Source: Cyanophora paradoxa (taxonomy: Eukaryota > Glaucocystophyceae > Cyanophorales > Cyanophoraceae). From it: a stretch of 64,000 nt of DNA. Shown one piece after another: positions 10,486 to 19,776 of the stretch. The stretch spans positions 57,824 to 121,823 of the forward strand of contig QPMI01000619.1 of NCBI GenBank assembly GCA_004431415.1, given 5' to 3'. The position numbers were made by a program, and so were the translations under genes. The notes under the pieces are model-generated. The model did not search any database. It saw nothing but the letters and a program-made list of their open reading frames with translations, and was not told the origin of the DNA. Each line of letters begins with the position of its first letter. Position 1 is the first letter of the stretch.

Positions 10486-11335
10486 CCCCAATACACACCT
10501 TTCCCCCACCCACCCGTACGCGTTCTGCTCGTGGACAATCTCTAAGCGTGTGAGCAGCGCACGGAGGGACTGCTCTCTCGCACGAAGAACTTCAACATCG
10601 AGTTCTTCAATGACGGCGCATCCGTCTACAAGACCAGTGTCGGGAACACGCCTGAATACACCGGGACGAACGGCAACGTGATCAAGACGACGCTGCCGAC
10701 CGCTGCTGTCGGTGAATGTCTTTCCGTATCGAAGCTCGCAATCGTGATATCGATTAGCCTGTTTTAATTCTAAACTTTGGTCGCGCCCGCACGCGCAGCT
10801 GACAAGGTCGTGCTCTCAAAGACGGACACAGGTGCGAGCAGTGTTCAGAAAAAAAGAATGCACTCTAGACTTGCAAATCTAGATCGAAGGCATGCAAGCT
10901 GGATGCATATGATTATCATTTCCGCGAGTGACGTTAACGTGAACGATTGCAGCGCCCTTCAATCTGGCGGAGGTCGAAGTCTATGGTGCGCCTCGACAAA
11001 TGCATGATCACATGCGTATACGTATACGTAGCGCATGAGCACACCTTCCGGTCGCAGGGAAACGTTCGTACGTGTCCGTTCTGGACGAGCAAATGCAAGA
11101 AGTTGATCATGAGGTGCCGCTATGTAATTATGTAGAGCTCTTTGCATGACTGACTCATTCCACTTCCTGTCGGCAGGATCCGGAGTGCGACATTGACGCT
11201 TTTGAGGTACAATTTTTATGCCCTCAGATCATCGGATAGACTGAGCCATAGACTGAGCCTCCGTTCGCGCCCCAGGATGACATCGACGGAGACTGCGAGC
11301 CCGCCTCCGCTGACTGCGGCGCCGACCTGGAGTGA
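5108..11335 (+). CDS. Lectin-like protein with two tandem F5/8C (fucolectin-type) domains
   Basis: Exons joined by matching phases are: ?-5371, 5493-5598, 5688-5773, 5854-5889, 9370-9523, 9611-9643, 9785-9817, 9884-9988, 10078-10163, 10244-10279, 10558-10711, 10799-10831, 10953-10985, 11058-11113, 11177-11206, 11276-11335 (TGA). Each domain runs from NVA.GALATSSTK and KAIDGNTTPTW, through KL.IDFQ and IVSSIDVHG, to FNIEFFNDGASVY, ADKVVLSKTDTAPFN and the closing LAEVEVYG. This is the order of motifs in F5/8C or fucolectin (FTP) domains that bind sugars outside the cell. A Cys-containing piece precedes domain 1 (YASYDC, KAQCLASGG), and an acidic, Cys-bearing tail follows domain 2 (DIDGDCEPASADCGADLE). 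No signal peptide was found, because the first exon is not located; 5108 is only the left limit of the open frame. The exons ending at 5773 and 10163 appear to use GC donors. A transposon occupies the intron between 5889 and 9370. Confidence 0.7.
5493..5916 (+). repeat. Duplicated domain block, copy 1 (5' part)
   Basis: This block and 9131-9817 together match 9884-10985, introns included, with only scattered substitutions and one six-base exon difference (TKYGDS versus TKFGAGDS). The intron sequences are almost as similar as the exons, which indicates a recent tandem duplication. Confidence 0.85.
5917..5996 (+). repeat. 80-bp terminal inverted repeat, left
   Basis: Identical to the reverse complement of 9051-9130 over all 80 positions; divergence begins immediately inside. 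Confidence 0.9.
6612..6704. repeat. Internal inverted repeat of the CACTA-like element
   Basis: GGGCTGAGCGACGGGCTGA near 6612 is mirrored by TCAGCCCGTCGCTCAGCC near 6687, inside the transposon. Confidence 0.6.
7290..7985 (+). repeat. GC-rich tandem array inside the transposon
   Basis: The phrase CTCTCGCTTCGTGCGCG recurs at 7362, 7560, 7757 and 7873. This gives a unit of about 198 bp built from sub-units of roughly 77 and 120 bp, with a shorter last unit. The Arg/Ala/Pro-rich frames through it are a by-product of the repeat. Confidence 0.8.
8059..8353 (+). repeat. Pair of about 55-bp direct repeats
   Basis: CCCTCTAGAGCTAGACAGCG and the following roughly 35 bp occur near 8059-8118 and again near 8299-8353, within the transposon. 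Confidence 0.7.
8455..8775. repeat. CCGCCCCGCGG-type low-complexity array
   Basis: About 320 bp made almost only of CCCGCC, CCGCGG and GCCCCG words. Open frames on both strands are artefacts of the absence of A and T. Confidence 0.85.
9051..9130 (-). repeat. 80-bp terminal inverted repeat, right
   Basis: Perfect inverted partner of 5917-5996. It ends CCACCAGTG next to the TCG target duplication. Confidence 0.9.
9131..9369 (+). other. Intron remainder with poly-C tracts
   Basis: The intron portion to the right of the transposon contains C-runs of about 15-20 near 9203-9228 and 9280-9295, matched by similar runs near 10380-10395 and 10455-10484 in the duplicate. They act as C-type polypyrimidine stretches before the acceptor at 9369. 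Confidence 0.6.
9884..10985 (+). repeat. Duplicated domain block, copy 2 (uninterrupted)
   Basis: Complete second copy of the lectin-domain exon-intron set, without the transposon. It encodes the second F5/8C-type domain from VKQTDSIVNVAKGAL to LAEVEVYG. Confidence 0.85.
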
Positions 11336-12300
11336 CGACGACTCGATGGACTGATCATGATGTCTGAGAGCCCCGGCACGTTTTGCCGCAGTGCGCGCTT
11401 TCGATTTCTGGCGCCGGCGCGCCCTTTTTTGAGACTTTACGGGGGACGAGTCCCTCACGTAGCTCAAAGCTTTTAAATCAAATTGATTTTCTTATCAACG
11501 TGACCGGCTACGTTTGGCTACCGGCTACGTTGGGGGTGCAGCGAAACTCGGAAGGGTCCCTGCAACACATGTACATATTTAGAGAGCGGGGAGGGGCGAG
11601 AGACACGCCTAGACCGCCCTCTTGCTTCCATGCCGCAGTGCTCCACTCTCGAGCTCACGCCACGTGCGCATGCACGCCGCTCACGAGGCGTGCACGCGGG
11701 CGTTCGGAAGCAGCAGAGGCAGGAAGATTTCCACGAAGGCGCTGCCGCAGTGCAGGATTAGTGGCCCCACACATCCACTAGTGCAAAGTGCCCCTGTTCC
11801 CCGCCCGGCAAAATCAGTGGTGAGCAGCCTGGTGAGGGGGGGTGAACATAGGCACGCTCACCATACTAGGCGAGGTGCGACTTTTGGTAAAGGGGCGGTC
11901 TCAGATAGTCGACTTCTGGTGAGGAATGAGCTAGATGTGGTAACTGGGTGAATACGCTTGCTCACCGGGTTTCCCCGCTTTTTTTGTTACCGAGCTGCTA
12001 ACCACGCTTGACAGATTGCCCCGAAGTTCCCCTCGGTAAGACGATTGCGTTCGCGCCCGCTAGCTGCGCTCGCTCCCGGCCGGGACAGCCGATCGTCTGC
12101 GCCCGCAACCCGCGTTAGCTTTCGCCCGAGATCGCAAAGCCGCAGCGCGCGCTAGCTGCGCTCGCTCCCGGCCGGGACAGCCGATCGTCTGCGCCCGCAA
12201 CCCGCGTTAGCTTTCGCCCGAGATCGCAAAGCCGCAGCGCGCGCTAGCTGCGCTCGCTCCCGGCCGGGACAGCAAGGGCGTGCCACGGTGGGCTTCAGCG
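11336..12300. other. Intergenic region, no gene seen
   Basis: No coding sequence could be supported. The left part is AT-richer than its surroundings, and the right part holds the 92-bp tandem repeat listed separately. Confidence 0.45.
12059..12271. repeat. 92-bp tandem repeat, 2.3 copies
   Basis: GCTAGCTGCGCTCGCTCCCG begins at 12059, 12151 and 12243. The first two full units are near-identical and the third stops after about 30 bp. Confidence 0.85.
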
Positions 12301-13214
12301 GACAGGAGTATGCGTATACGTAAGCCCACCTCCAGCTCGCCCAGAGAGCAATTGGTATCCCTTTCGCAAGCCCCGGACACTCGCTACTTCCGCTAGTGCG
12401 GATGCGGAGGCGGAGGGGCGGGGCGGGCGAGAGGGCGGCGCCAACGTCCTGAACGATCTCTTCGATCGGGTCGAGGTCGATCGTGAGGCCGAGGCGGCCG
12501 CCGGCGCTCGCCCGAGCGAGGTTCTTGAGCGCTTGGATGATGTTCGTGCGGGCTTGTTGAGAGGCAGAGTCCGAATTGTCTGGGCAGTAAGATGAAGAAT
12601 CAGCAATCATGACTCGTGATCGTAAGCCGCGATCACGTGATCGTCGCACATGATTGGTCATGCATGTACATGTTGATCTCAATGTCAATGGTGAGGAGGG
12701 GCGCCCGCTCGAGAACTTAAGTGAGGGAGGCGAGCTCTTCCGCCTCGGCCGTGGGCGCCCCGCGTCGAGAGGAAAGCTCAAACGCAATGCTCCGGAGGGG
12801 AGAATGTCTTCCTCTGTGACGGATTCGTCGAACTGCGAGCGCGGGTGGGCACACGAACACGAACATAGAGCTGCGCGAAAAATGAGGAATAATTAAGTAA
12901 AGTTGATCCTGGCGCGGCCACGGACCTGCTTCAGGCGCGGGAGGCAGCGTGCGATGGCTGCGCAGTCCGCAGACGAGGCTGTGCAGTAGGGGGAAGCGAA
13001 ATAGAAATTCTCCAAATTCGTGAAGGGAGGCAGAAGGACCGCGAAATCGTTGGGCAGGTAAATTTCGCGGTCGGTGTAGGTGTGACCATTCGCGATGTAA
13101 ATGAGACTGCGCAGAATATGTCCAATACAGATCCCGAACCCCGCGAAAATCCCTAATAGAAGGCACTTGGCCCCGCACGAACACGTCGGAGCGAGTCGGG
13201 ATCGGAGGATGCAT
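12300..13214 (-). CDS. Leucine-rich (RNI-like) protein, exon pieces
   Basis: Two minus-strand exons look real. The first (about 13150 to 12925) reads GFGICIGHILRSLIYIANG, LPPFTNLENFYFASPYC and AIARCLPRLKQ, and is bounded by an AG acceptor and a GTCCGT donor. The second (about 12600 to 12390) reads NIIQALKNLARASAGGRLGL, IDLDPIEEIVQDVG and PPLRLRIRTS. The regular Leu spacing and phrases of the type 'L..LTNLE.F' resemble ribonuclease-inhibitor-type leucine-rich repeats, as in the F-box/LRR genes near 28-31 kb. An ATG at 13214 lies just downstream of TTATAAAT (minus strand), but its frame does not join the first exon simply. Gene limits are uncertain and the partner or ligand is unknown. Confidence 0.4.
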
Positions 13215-13372
13215 AGAGATTTATAAAATTGTTAGTGCCGATACCCGGTCAAATCTTTCTCCAAAACCCTAGGCCGCCCCCCGGACTCCAAGGGCCCCGC
13301 GCGAGGTGCGCCCCGCGCCGCGCCGACGATTCCATAGCGTACGGCTGCGTAAGGCGTGCTATTCCGTATGCT

Positions 13373-14113
13373 TTATTTCCTACGACTTTGCATCGCGATC
13401 CGATGATCGGTCGCTTCGTAGAGGGTGCGCTTTCGGGGGGTACAGCGCCTGCAGAGCGAGGCCCGCGCCCACGGGAGCTGGAGGGCCTGGTCCGACGCGC
13501 CGCACGCGAGCGAGCCGCACGCCCTCTCGAGCCTGGGCACGTCCAGGTAGTCGGCGAAAAGGATGAGCTCGGCGAGGAAGCAGAGGGCCGAGGCGGCGGC
13601 GCGGGGGTTGCCAAAGGCCCGCGGCGCGAGGGCCGCCGCGGCCGGCGACGGGTGGGAGAAGGCCACCTCGGCGGCCGAGACGAGGGAGGAACGAAAGGGG
13701 ATCCGGACGGGGGCCTCGCCCGCGTCGGAGCAGCCCGAGGCGTGGAGGAGAACGCGGCTGTCGCCCAGGAGGCCGTCGGAGCAGAGGAGGATCATCTCTT
13801 CGGCGCCGTCGGGGATCCGGAGGCCGTCGGAGCAGAGGAGGATCATCTCTTCGGCGCCGTCGGGGGGCGGCGCCGGGGGCATTTCCGCGGCGCACCGCAG
13901 GAGAACGTTCATCAACGCCTGCAAGGATGAAACTTGAGCGGGGGTACGCGTCCATTGCAAACGGGGGTACGCACGAGGAGGGCTCGAAGCGAGGCGTGCC
14001 TCGGACGCGATCGCGCCGGTGACCGCAATAGACGCGGCCGCACTGCGCACCGGAAAAGCCCGCAATCGGGCTATAGCGTGTCGAGGGAGGAAGCCCTGCC
14101 GAGGAACCTGCAC
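13373..14113 (-). CDS. BTB/Skp1-fold-like protein
   Basis: An open frame of 246 codons runs from an ATG at 14113 to a TAA at 13373. An AG acceptor at 13919 (TCCTTGCAG) makes 13373-13918 a likely exon on its own. The core has the Skp1 or BTB pattern: 'E.ILLCSDGL', then 'VRIPFRSSLVSAAEVAF', then 'LAELILFADYLDVPRLERAC', comparable to the usual 'elL.AAdyLdv..L...C'. Such folds act as adaptors in cullin-RING ubiquitin ligases. F-box and LRR proteins are encoded elsewhere in the window, but no direct link can be shown. A 51-bp in-frame tandem duplication (13768-13865) repeats PDGAEEMILLCSDGL. Confidence 0.5.
   Translation of the reverse strand: MQVPRQGFLPRHAIARLRAFPVRSAAASIAVTGAIASEARLASSPPRAYPRLQWTRTPAQVSSLQALMNVLLRCAAEMPPAPPPDGAEEMILLCSDGLRIPDGAEEMILLCSDGLLGDSRVLLHASGCSDAGEAPVRIPFRSSLVSAAEVAFSHPSPAAAALAPRAFGNPRAAASALCFLAELILFADYLDVPRLERACGSLACGASDQALQLPWARASLCRRCTPRKRTLYEATDHRIAMQSRRK
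13768..13865 (-). repeat. 51-bp in-frame tandem duplication
   Basis: Two copies with a period of 51 bp lie within the BTB/Skp1-like exon. They repeat the first strand of the predicted fold without breaking the frame. Confidence 0.85.
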
Positions 14114-14168
14114 GCATGCGCGGCAGCCAACGTTGAACGTGTGCGCGCCAAGTCCGAGCGAGCGCGCG

Positions 14169-14202
14169 GATATCGATATATATATATATATATATATCGA
14201 TC
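14169..14202. repeat. (AT)n palindrome flanked by ATCGAT
   Basis: A run of about 12 TA units is framed by ATATCGAT on the left and ATCGAT on the right; it can extrude a perfect hairpin. Confidence 0.8.
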
Positions 14203-14274
14203 TGGAGACTCTGCAGCAGAGAGGAGGGCGCCGCGGGCGGTGCGCTTAGCGGGAGCCGCACGATCCGCTTACTT

Positions 14275-14685
14275 AGAGGTGGCGCTGAGGCGCCTCGAGC
14301 GCTCGCTTCTGCGGCGGCGGCGAGCCGACGTGCTGCGCGAACGCGAGTCTGATGCGGGGCACGGGGCGCCAGGAGAAAGCTTTAAAGCGCACATTTAGCC
14401 TCCGTAGAGGTCTCCTGCGCTCCGGAGATCGGCACGGACCGCTCTTCGGATCTAAACGATTTGCATTAGCACACAACAACAACTACGAGGAGTTTCACAT
14501 CGCCCAATTTATCTCGCCGACTAGATAACACTGAGGACCGTCGAGTGCTGTGCTCTGTCTAAATGGTAGGTTTGGTGTTGGGCTAGCTGTATATCTAGCT
14601 ACACTGGAGGTCTGAAATAGGTTTGTAGCTAGCTTTAGCTATAGGTAGCTATTTCTCTGTAGCTAGCGCTAAGTCTGATCTGCAG
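14275..14685. other. Non-coding stretch
   Basis: No gene supported. Near 14540-14680 there are repeated short phrases of the type TAGCTAGCT and AGCTATA, a low-complexity region. Confidence 0.45.
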
Positions 14686-16215
14686 CTATATATTTTGTAT
14701 ACTAGGGGCCCGGCCGCGTTTTGGCGCGCCGGGGGTGCAAGGGGGGAACCGGGATCTAATGAAAGAGTCGTAGTGGCACGAACATGCACGGGGCAGATGT
14801 AGATCGACCCCGGCCCATGGCCAGTGCGCGCGGCAGGTTGAAGTGTAAAGATAAACACAGATTATGATTGAACGAATGAGCCAGGGCCGCACTTTCAGAG
14901 TCACGGTGACGGGCGCACCCTCAGTTTGAATGTAAACAGTTTCGGACTGCCCGGCCGTGCGGGGGAGAACGAGGACGAGTTCGTTGATCTTGTTGAAGAA
15001 TGAGATGCAGTTGCCACGAGTAAAGCGCTGGCCCGAAGGGTGGTGTGTACGGACGCGAGTCTCGCCGCTGACAATCGCAATCAGCTTTCGTTCCGCCTCG
15101 TTCAGGCAGCTCAGCTCCTCGGGAATATAGCCGAAGTCCCACAACGCCACTGCTGTTCGCGGCATGTCGCCCGATTTGAGGGTGGGGATGCAGCGCTGGC
15201 AAAGACGAAAGTGCGGAATGTTCGATTTGCAGGCGACCTTGCAGCTGCACATCCTGCCAGGGCACGACTCGACGAAGGTGCCCGAGTCGCCTTCGACTTT
15301 GAGTACGGCTAGCATTTGCTGCAGGCCCGGCCGGCTTTCCGCTCCGGTAACGCGCTCAAAGGCCGGCGGCAGCAGCAGAGAGCCCTCGCGTTTTTCGACG
15401 CCAAGCAGTTTCTGCCACGGTGGGGGCGCCTCGATATCCTCCCTGCACCCAGATAAGTGATGCGCAATGGAAATGTAGAATAGGTTCGGAGTGCTCACTT
15501 GTACACCCAGAGGGGAGTAAAGATCTCAAGCGAGGCGGGGAAGAAGGGGCATTTGGGGAAGTCCGCGGCAGGCCGATACTCCGCGCAGCAGGCGCACGTC
15601 CAAAACGTGCTGTTTCGCGGCCACGTCTTCATCCACGTCGTAGTAAGAGCTGGCAGTGCGTCCCAAGGAGCGATATCTGACCGGCGATATCGACAATTTA
15701 GCGAGGGAATCCCGAATCCACATGTCCACGAAAATAGAATCCACCTGGAGGGTGCTTCTTCTCTTTGTGCTTCCGCAGAGAGGATGCAGAAGCGCCGCTC
15801 CAGCCGCAGCCCTCATGATCGCAGCTATGCGTGGCCCGTCTGGCCGTTCGCTTCCGGCGGCCTAACGCCGGGTCGGCTTCTTCCTCGGACGAACTGCTGC
15901 TGCATTCTGACTCGACTACGTCCTCCGCAGCCTCTGCATTGCGGGCAACGTCACTACATCGATCTGGTTCAGGAAAACATCACAAAAATTACCTCGGGCG
16001 TGTGCAGCCTCGTGCTGGCGAAGAGAAGGAGCCGACGGACAGATAATAGAGCACTGCCTGCACGGGTACTGGCCGACCGCTGCCGTTGCCGCAATAGACA
16101 TGTCGGAAGGTACAGCCTGCGGCGAGCACTTCGCACGCTCGATGTGCCGGTCGAACGAGAACTTGTCTGTGAAAAGCCGTTTGCAGGTGCTGCACGACAT
16201 CTGATGCGAACGCAC
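14686..16215 (-). CDS. C2H2 zinc-finger protein with DUF6570-like C-terminal region
   Basis: The exon 15993-16215 encodes a C2HC-type finger (CSTCKRLFTDKFSFDRHIE) and a canonical C2H2 finger (PCRQCSIICPSAPSLRQHEA). It joins in phase to exon 15745-15906, which has a Ser/Glu patch, a basic patch and another perfect C2H2 finger (CDHEGCGWSGASASSLRKHK, then EKKH). Exon 15449-14686 carries LCQRCIPTLKSGDMP, then DFGYIPEELSCLNEAERKLI, SGQRFTRGNCISFF and LVLVLPR. This order resembles DUF6570, a region found ahead of the Rep/helicase part of Helitron-type proteins. An intermediate exon around 15540-15740 is likely but not pinned down. Neither a Rep nor a helicase domain follows, so this is either a domesticated fragment or a decayed Helitron protein joined to zinc fingers. 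The fingers would bind DNA or RNA in the nucleus. Confidence 0.5.
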
Positions 16216-16889
16216 TGAGGGATAGCATTAAGGACCAGGTGCCAAACGGCGCACCGCTCTCCAATGCGGCCCGGGATGTTGGAAACCGAGCCGTTGCACT
16301 TCCCGGCTCACGGATGGCTCAGTTTCGCGGGATGCGCATTCGCTTTCGCGGAAATCGGGACCATGAGTTCGGGATTGAGAATTCGGAATGCGGAATTCGG
16401 GGCTTGAGTCAGCGTGATTCAGATCGTTTTCGTCCGCGTGATTCAGATCGTTTTCGTCCGAAAACGATACACGATCAGCTGATCTCCCATTGCAGCGCAC
16501 GCGTTTCGAGGAGGTTGAGAATTCCTGCACAGCATTTCAGCAATTTGAATAAGCTTTTTTAAGTCTCGAGTTTCATCACGCACTGCGATCGACGATGGTG
16601 GCAAAGCCTGGAGGAACAAGTCATTAACATTATTCGAAATGAATATATCAGTCTATCGCAAACCTGATTGATTTGATGGGCCGGCTCTGCTCCAATGTTC
16701 CTCTCAGGAAGTTGAAACGCTCCAGGCTGAGCGTACACGTCAATGCGGGCGGGATATGCATGTCAATTAACGAGAGGGTACCGCCAGAGGAAAATGTGAC
16801 GATAAGCCTGTGGGAGGACTTCTGTGGTCTTCAGCTGCGGCGACCTGTGTATGCAATATATATATAATTTCAGACAGCTGCACGCCAAC

Positions 16890-17144
16890 TGAAGACTGCG
16901 CACGCATGCTCACTGCTGAATTGTAAGTGCCCTGCGTGGCGATGCTGCGACTGTGCTGCCGAACATGACGAAGCAAGCTTCTGCGATAGCAGAAGTGTTC
17001 ACGGACTCCGGGCGGACAACGTAAGCAAATTCCGCCAGTGCACGACGATGAGAACGTGCATTGGGCGTCCGACGGCAGGAAATCTCGCCCAGGGACGACA
17101 TCTCCGGGCACAGAAGCGGCTGCAGATCTAGATCGCCGCCCCAT
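16890..17144 (-). CDS. Possible upstream zinc-finger exon
   Basis: The minus strand reads CLRCPP, then HFCYRRSLLRHVRQH, with Cys and His spaced roughly like a C2H2 finger but with a longer loop than normal. It may be a 5' exon of the zinc-finger gene to its left, or a decayed duplicate. Confidence 0.25.
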
Positions 17145-18635
17145 CTAGTGCGCAATCTCGCGAAGCTGCTAGCCTAGTAGCCGGGAGCAAGCACCGCCGC
17201 CAGTCGGAGAAGCCGTGCAGCGGAGTGGCAACCGCGCGCGAGCGCAACAAAAGCGCCGGGCCGGGCCGCGGCCAACGTGCTCGGCTGCGGGCAGCGGCGC
17301 ACGCAAAACTGCGGTATAAACTCGATTTCGCAGACGTATTCGGCGCAGCAAGAGATGACAGTCTGGACGGCCTGGCGTTCTCGGCTGCGATCAGCGGCGC
17401 ACTGCGGCAGCTAGCTATAGGCAGCGGTGCAAGCGGTTTTGCCGCAGTGCGGTGCAAGCTCTATCAAGCACGAGTGCCGGGCAGCGTGCTCGAGCTCGGC
17501 TGCGCGCAGCGGCGCGTGCTCCGTACGCAGTGCGGCTGCGGTGCAAACTTGATGCAGTCAAAAGTAGTTCATACCGTGCGGCTGCGGTGCAAACTTGATG
17601 CGTCACGGATACCGTGCGGCGTACGCGGCGCACTGCAAGGAATTCGAAGCGGAAATCTAGAGGAGACAGCTAGGAAGTACACACGCACTGTGATTGTATG
17701 CAGAACCGCGCAACGAAGAGCAAGGCGTACGCGACGCTCTGCGACGAAGCCGAAATCTAGAGGAGACAGCTAGGGAGAACTGGTTCCCAAGGCGTACGCG
17801 ACGCACTGCGAGGAAGCCGAAATCTAGAGGAGACAGCTAGCTATATATATAGGGAGAACTGGTTCCATGCCGCTGATCATGAGTGCAGAACCGCGGAAGG
17901 AAGAGCCCGAAGGTAGTGAAAAATTGGTTGTCCCCTCTCAGACCACTTCTCGCGAGTTCGAGAGAGCTCTCGCGAGCTCGAAAGCTGACCGGTCCACCGA
18001 GCCAATCAGATCGCGAATAACGGCACATTTTCGTTGCAAACTGGACCTCGAAAACGGCCTCATAGAAAACTTTTGGCTGAAGCGAGGGAACGGGAAGCAA
18101 GGGGGGAAGACCTTCGGTCTTCTTTCCCCCCTTGCAACTAGGGTCCGTGAAAGTGAAAAGGAAAGGAAAGTAGCTAGGGATCCCGGCTCCCGTCTGCTGG
18201 TGTATACACCCCTATCGATTTTCGCTGCTCCACGCCAGCCCCAGCCGGGTGGGCACGGACCGCTCTTCGGAACCGCGGCTCGCGATCGACGAATTCGAAG
18301 TCAAGCCGAGCCGCCTCAAGCCGGCGCTCGAAGTGTCTTCTACGAGCATGATTAGCTATACAGTGACCGCGGAGCGAGTGTGGCCCGCACCGGCGGGCTC
18401 TGGACCGGGGGTTGCCCGACTTCGCTTCAGCGGCTCCGCGCCGGCTTCCGGATCGCTCCGCTTGCGTGAGGCTCGCGGATGCATAACCTGTTCTGAGCGG
18501 CTACAGACGCGCTCGCGTGCAGTCGGCGCGCAGCTAGCCGCCGGTGGGGGGTACGCCCCCACAAGTTCCCAGGATGTTCGAGTGAGAAAAAAAATAAAAT
18601 CATATTCGGAATCAGCACATTCTCCCGAGCCGATC
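17145..18635. other. Intergenic region with short direct repeats
   Basis: No supported gene. A roughly 30-bp phrase around GTGCGGCTGCGGTGCAAACT is repeated near 17539 and 17577. A segment containing GAAATCTAGAGGAGACAGCT occurs near 17660, 17751 and 17819. One strong hairpin lies at 18097-18135. Confidence 0.5.
18097..18135. other. 39-bp near-perfect hairpin
   Basis: GCAAGGGGGGAAGACC pairs with the complementary right arm around a TTC loop, with two unpaired T. The stem would be very stable in RNA; no gene context explains it. Confidence 0.6.
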
Positions 18636-18649
18636 TACGTAATAATATC

Positions 18650-19762
18650 GACGCCGACAGCGATCCCCGTCATCCGCCCGCGGCTCTCGTCCTGCAGGCG
18701 CCTCGAGCTCCAGCCCTTCCTCGGCTCCCTCTCCGCCGCGTTCCCGTCGTCGGGCTTTGATGCTGGCCTCGCCTGGCCCTCCCGCGGCCGGTCGGCCCCG
18801 GGCCCTTGACGGCTCGGCTCCTCGGGGTCGTCTTCGTCGTCGCCGTTCGTTGGGCTCTGGTTCCGGGTCGGACTTTTCGCCCGGTTTGACTCCTTCTGCC
18901 TCTCCTCCCCTGGCCGCTGTACCTGTCCCGCCTTCCCCGGGCCCGGTCTCTTCCCGGACTCGTGGTCGTGCCCGCCGCCGTCTTGCCGGGCCTTCATCTC
19001 CTTCTGGTTCCCTCCCTACTAGTACTGGGCCGGGGCCTCCGGCTCTCGTTCTTGATCCCGTGCCCCTCGCTTCGTCTTCTGCTTCGCCGGCTATTTCCGG
19101 CGGTACGCCGGTTCGCCCCCTTCGTCGACGTCGGCGCCCTCGGTCTTGTAGCCCAGTTCGGCCTAGTTCGGCTCGTAGTGTTGATTCTAGCGCTAGTACT
19201 CGTACTGGTTCTAGGGTTAGTCCGTGTGCTCGGCCTGTGGTTCGCCGTCGCTTGCATTTCGATTGCCCGCCTCGGCCGACTTTTGTGATCCCTTTGACTG
19301 CCCTTTTGCATGTTCTTGATCCCCCTGGTCCGCTTTCGAGCCGTTCCCCTTTACCTCGAGCTCCTTCTCCTCCGCCTCCGGATCCTCTTCGTGATCGCCT
19401 TGTTGTTCCCCTTACTTGTCTGCTCCCTGTGATATATCTTTCTCACTTCTGTCCTCCTTGGTCGGTTTCGTCTACTGTAGATCTCGGTGCTGGTTCTAGT
19501 TCTTTCTCGTGTCTCTCTATTTCCTCTTCTTTGCCTTCTAACTCTGTAGCTCGATCTCCGTCTCGGATTTTCTCGTCCGTCGTCTCTTCTCGGACTCTCT
19601 TCCTCTGCTGTCGATTTTGGCTCTTTGTCTTGTTGCTTTTAGTGCTCTTACCTTAGTTTTCTTATTTCAGTCGACGTCGTTCTCTTTGTTGTATATGCCC
19701 CCTGGGCAGCCCCCGCAGTGCTGGTGTCTAGAGGCTGTGGCCGGTAATTCACCAAAAACAAA
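18650..19762 (+). mobile_element. 5'-truncated LINE-like element, copy 2
   Basis: The 1113-bp body ends in GGCCGGTAATTCACC plus an A-rich tail and is flanked by a perfect 14-bp direct repeat TACGTAATAATATC (18636-18649, 19763-19776). As in copy 1 (TACGTATAC), the target starts with TACGTA. It contains a single long ORF and a 3' untranslated part of about 105 bp. Confidence 0.7.
18757..19656 (+). CDS. Unidentified ORF of LINE-like element, 299 aa
   Basis: An uninterrupted frame of 299 codons ends in TAG at 19654-19656. The N-terminal two thirds are disordered and rich in Ser, Pro and Arg. The centre holds the segment VVRRRLHFDCPPRP, conserved in the first copy, and the end is hydrophobic (FWLFVLLLLVLLP). 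Between the copies the differences sit mainly at third positions of this frame. No zinc knuckle or polymerase motif is visible, so it may be the C-terminal piece of a longer element protein. No function is assigned. Confidence 0.35.
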   Translation: MMLASPGPPAAGRPRALDGSAPRGRLRRRRSLGSGSGSDFSPGLTPSASPPLAAVPVPPSPGPVSSRTRGRARRRLAGPSSPSGSLPTSTGPGPPALVLDPVPLASSSASPAISGGTPVRPLRRRRRPRSCSPVRPSSARSVDSSASTRTGSRVSPCARPVVRRRLHFDCPPRPTFVIPLTALLHVLDPPGPLSSRSPLPRAPSPPPPDPLRDRLVVPLTCLLPVIYLSHFCPPWSVSSTVDLGAGSSSFSCLSISSSLPSNSVARSPSRIFSSVVSSRTLFLCCRFWLFVLLLLVLLP

Positions 19763-19776
19763 TACGTAATAATATC

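Noticed and set aside
13229-13937. Plus-strand frames of 124-233 codons
   Set aside because: Antisense shadow of the BTB/Skp1-like exon; codon choice fits the minus strand.
14686-17150. Complete Helitron
   Set aside because: Only the DUF6570-like region is present; no Rep, helicase or recognisable Helitron ends were found.
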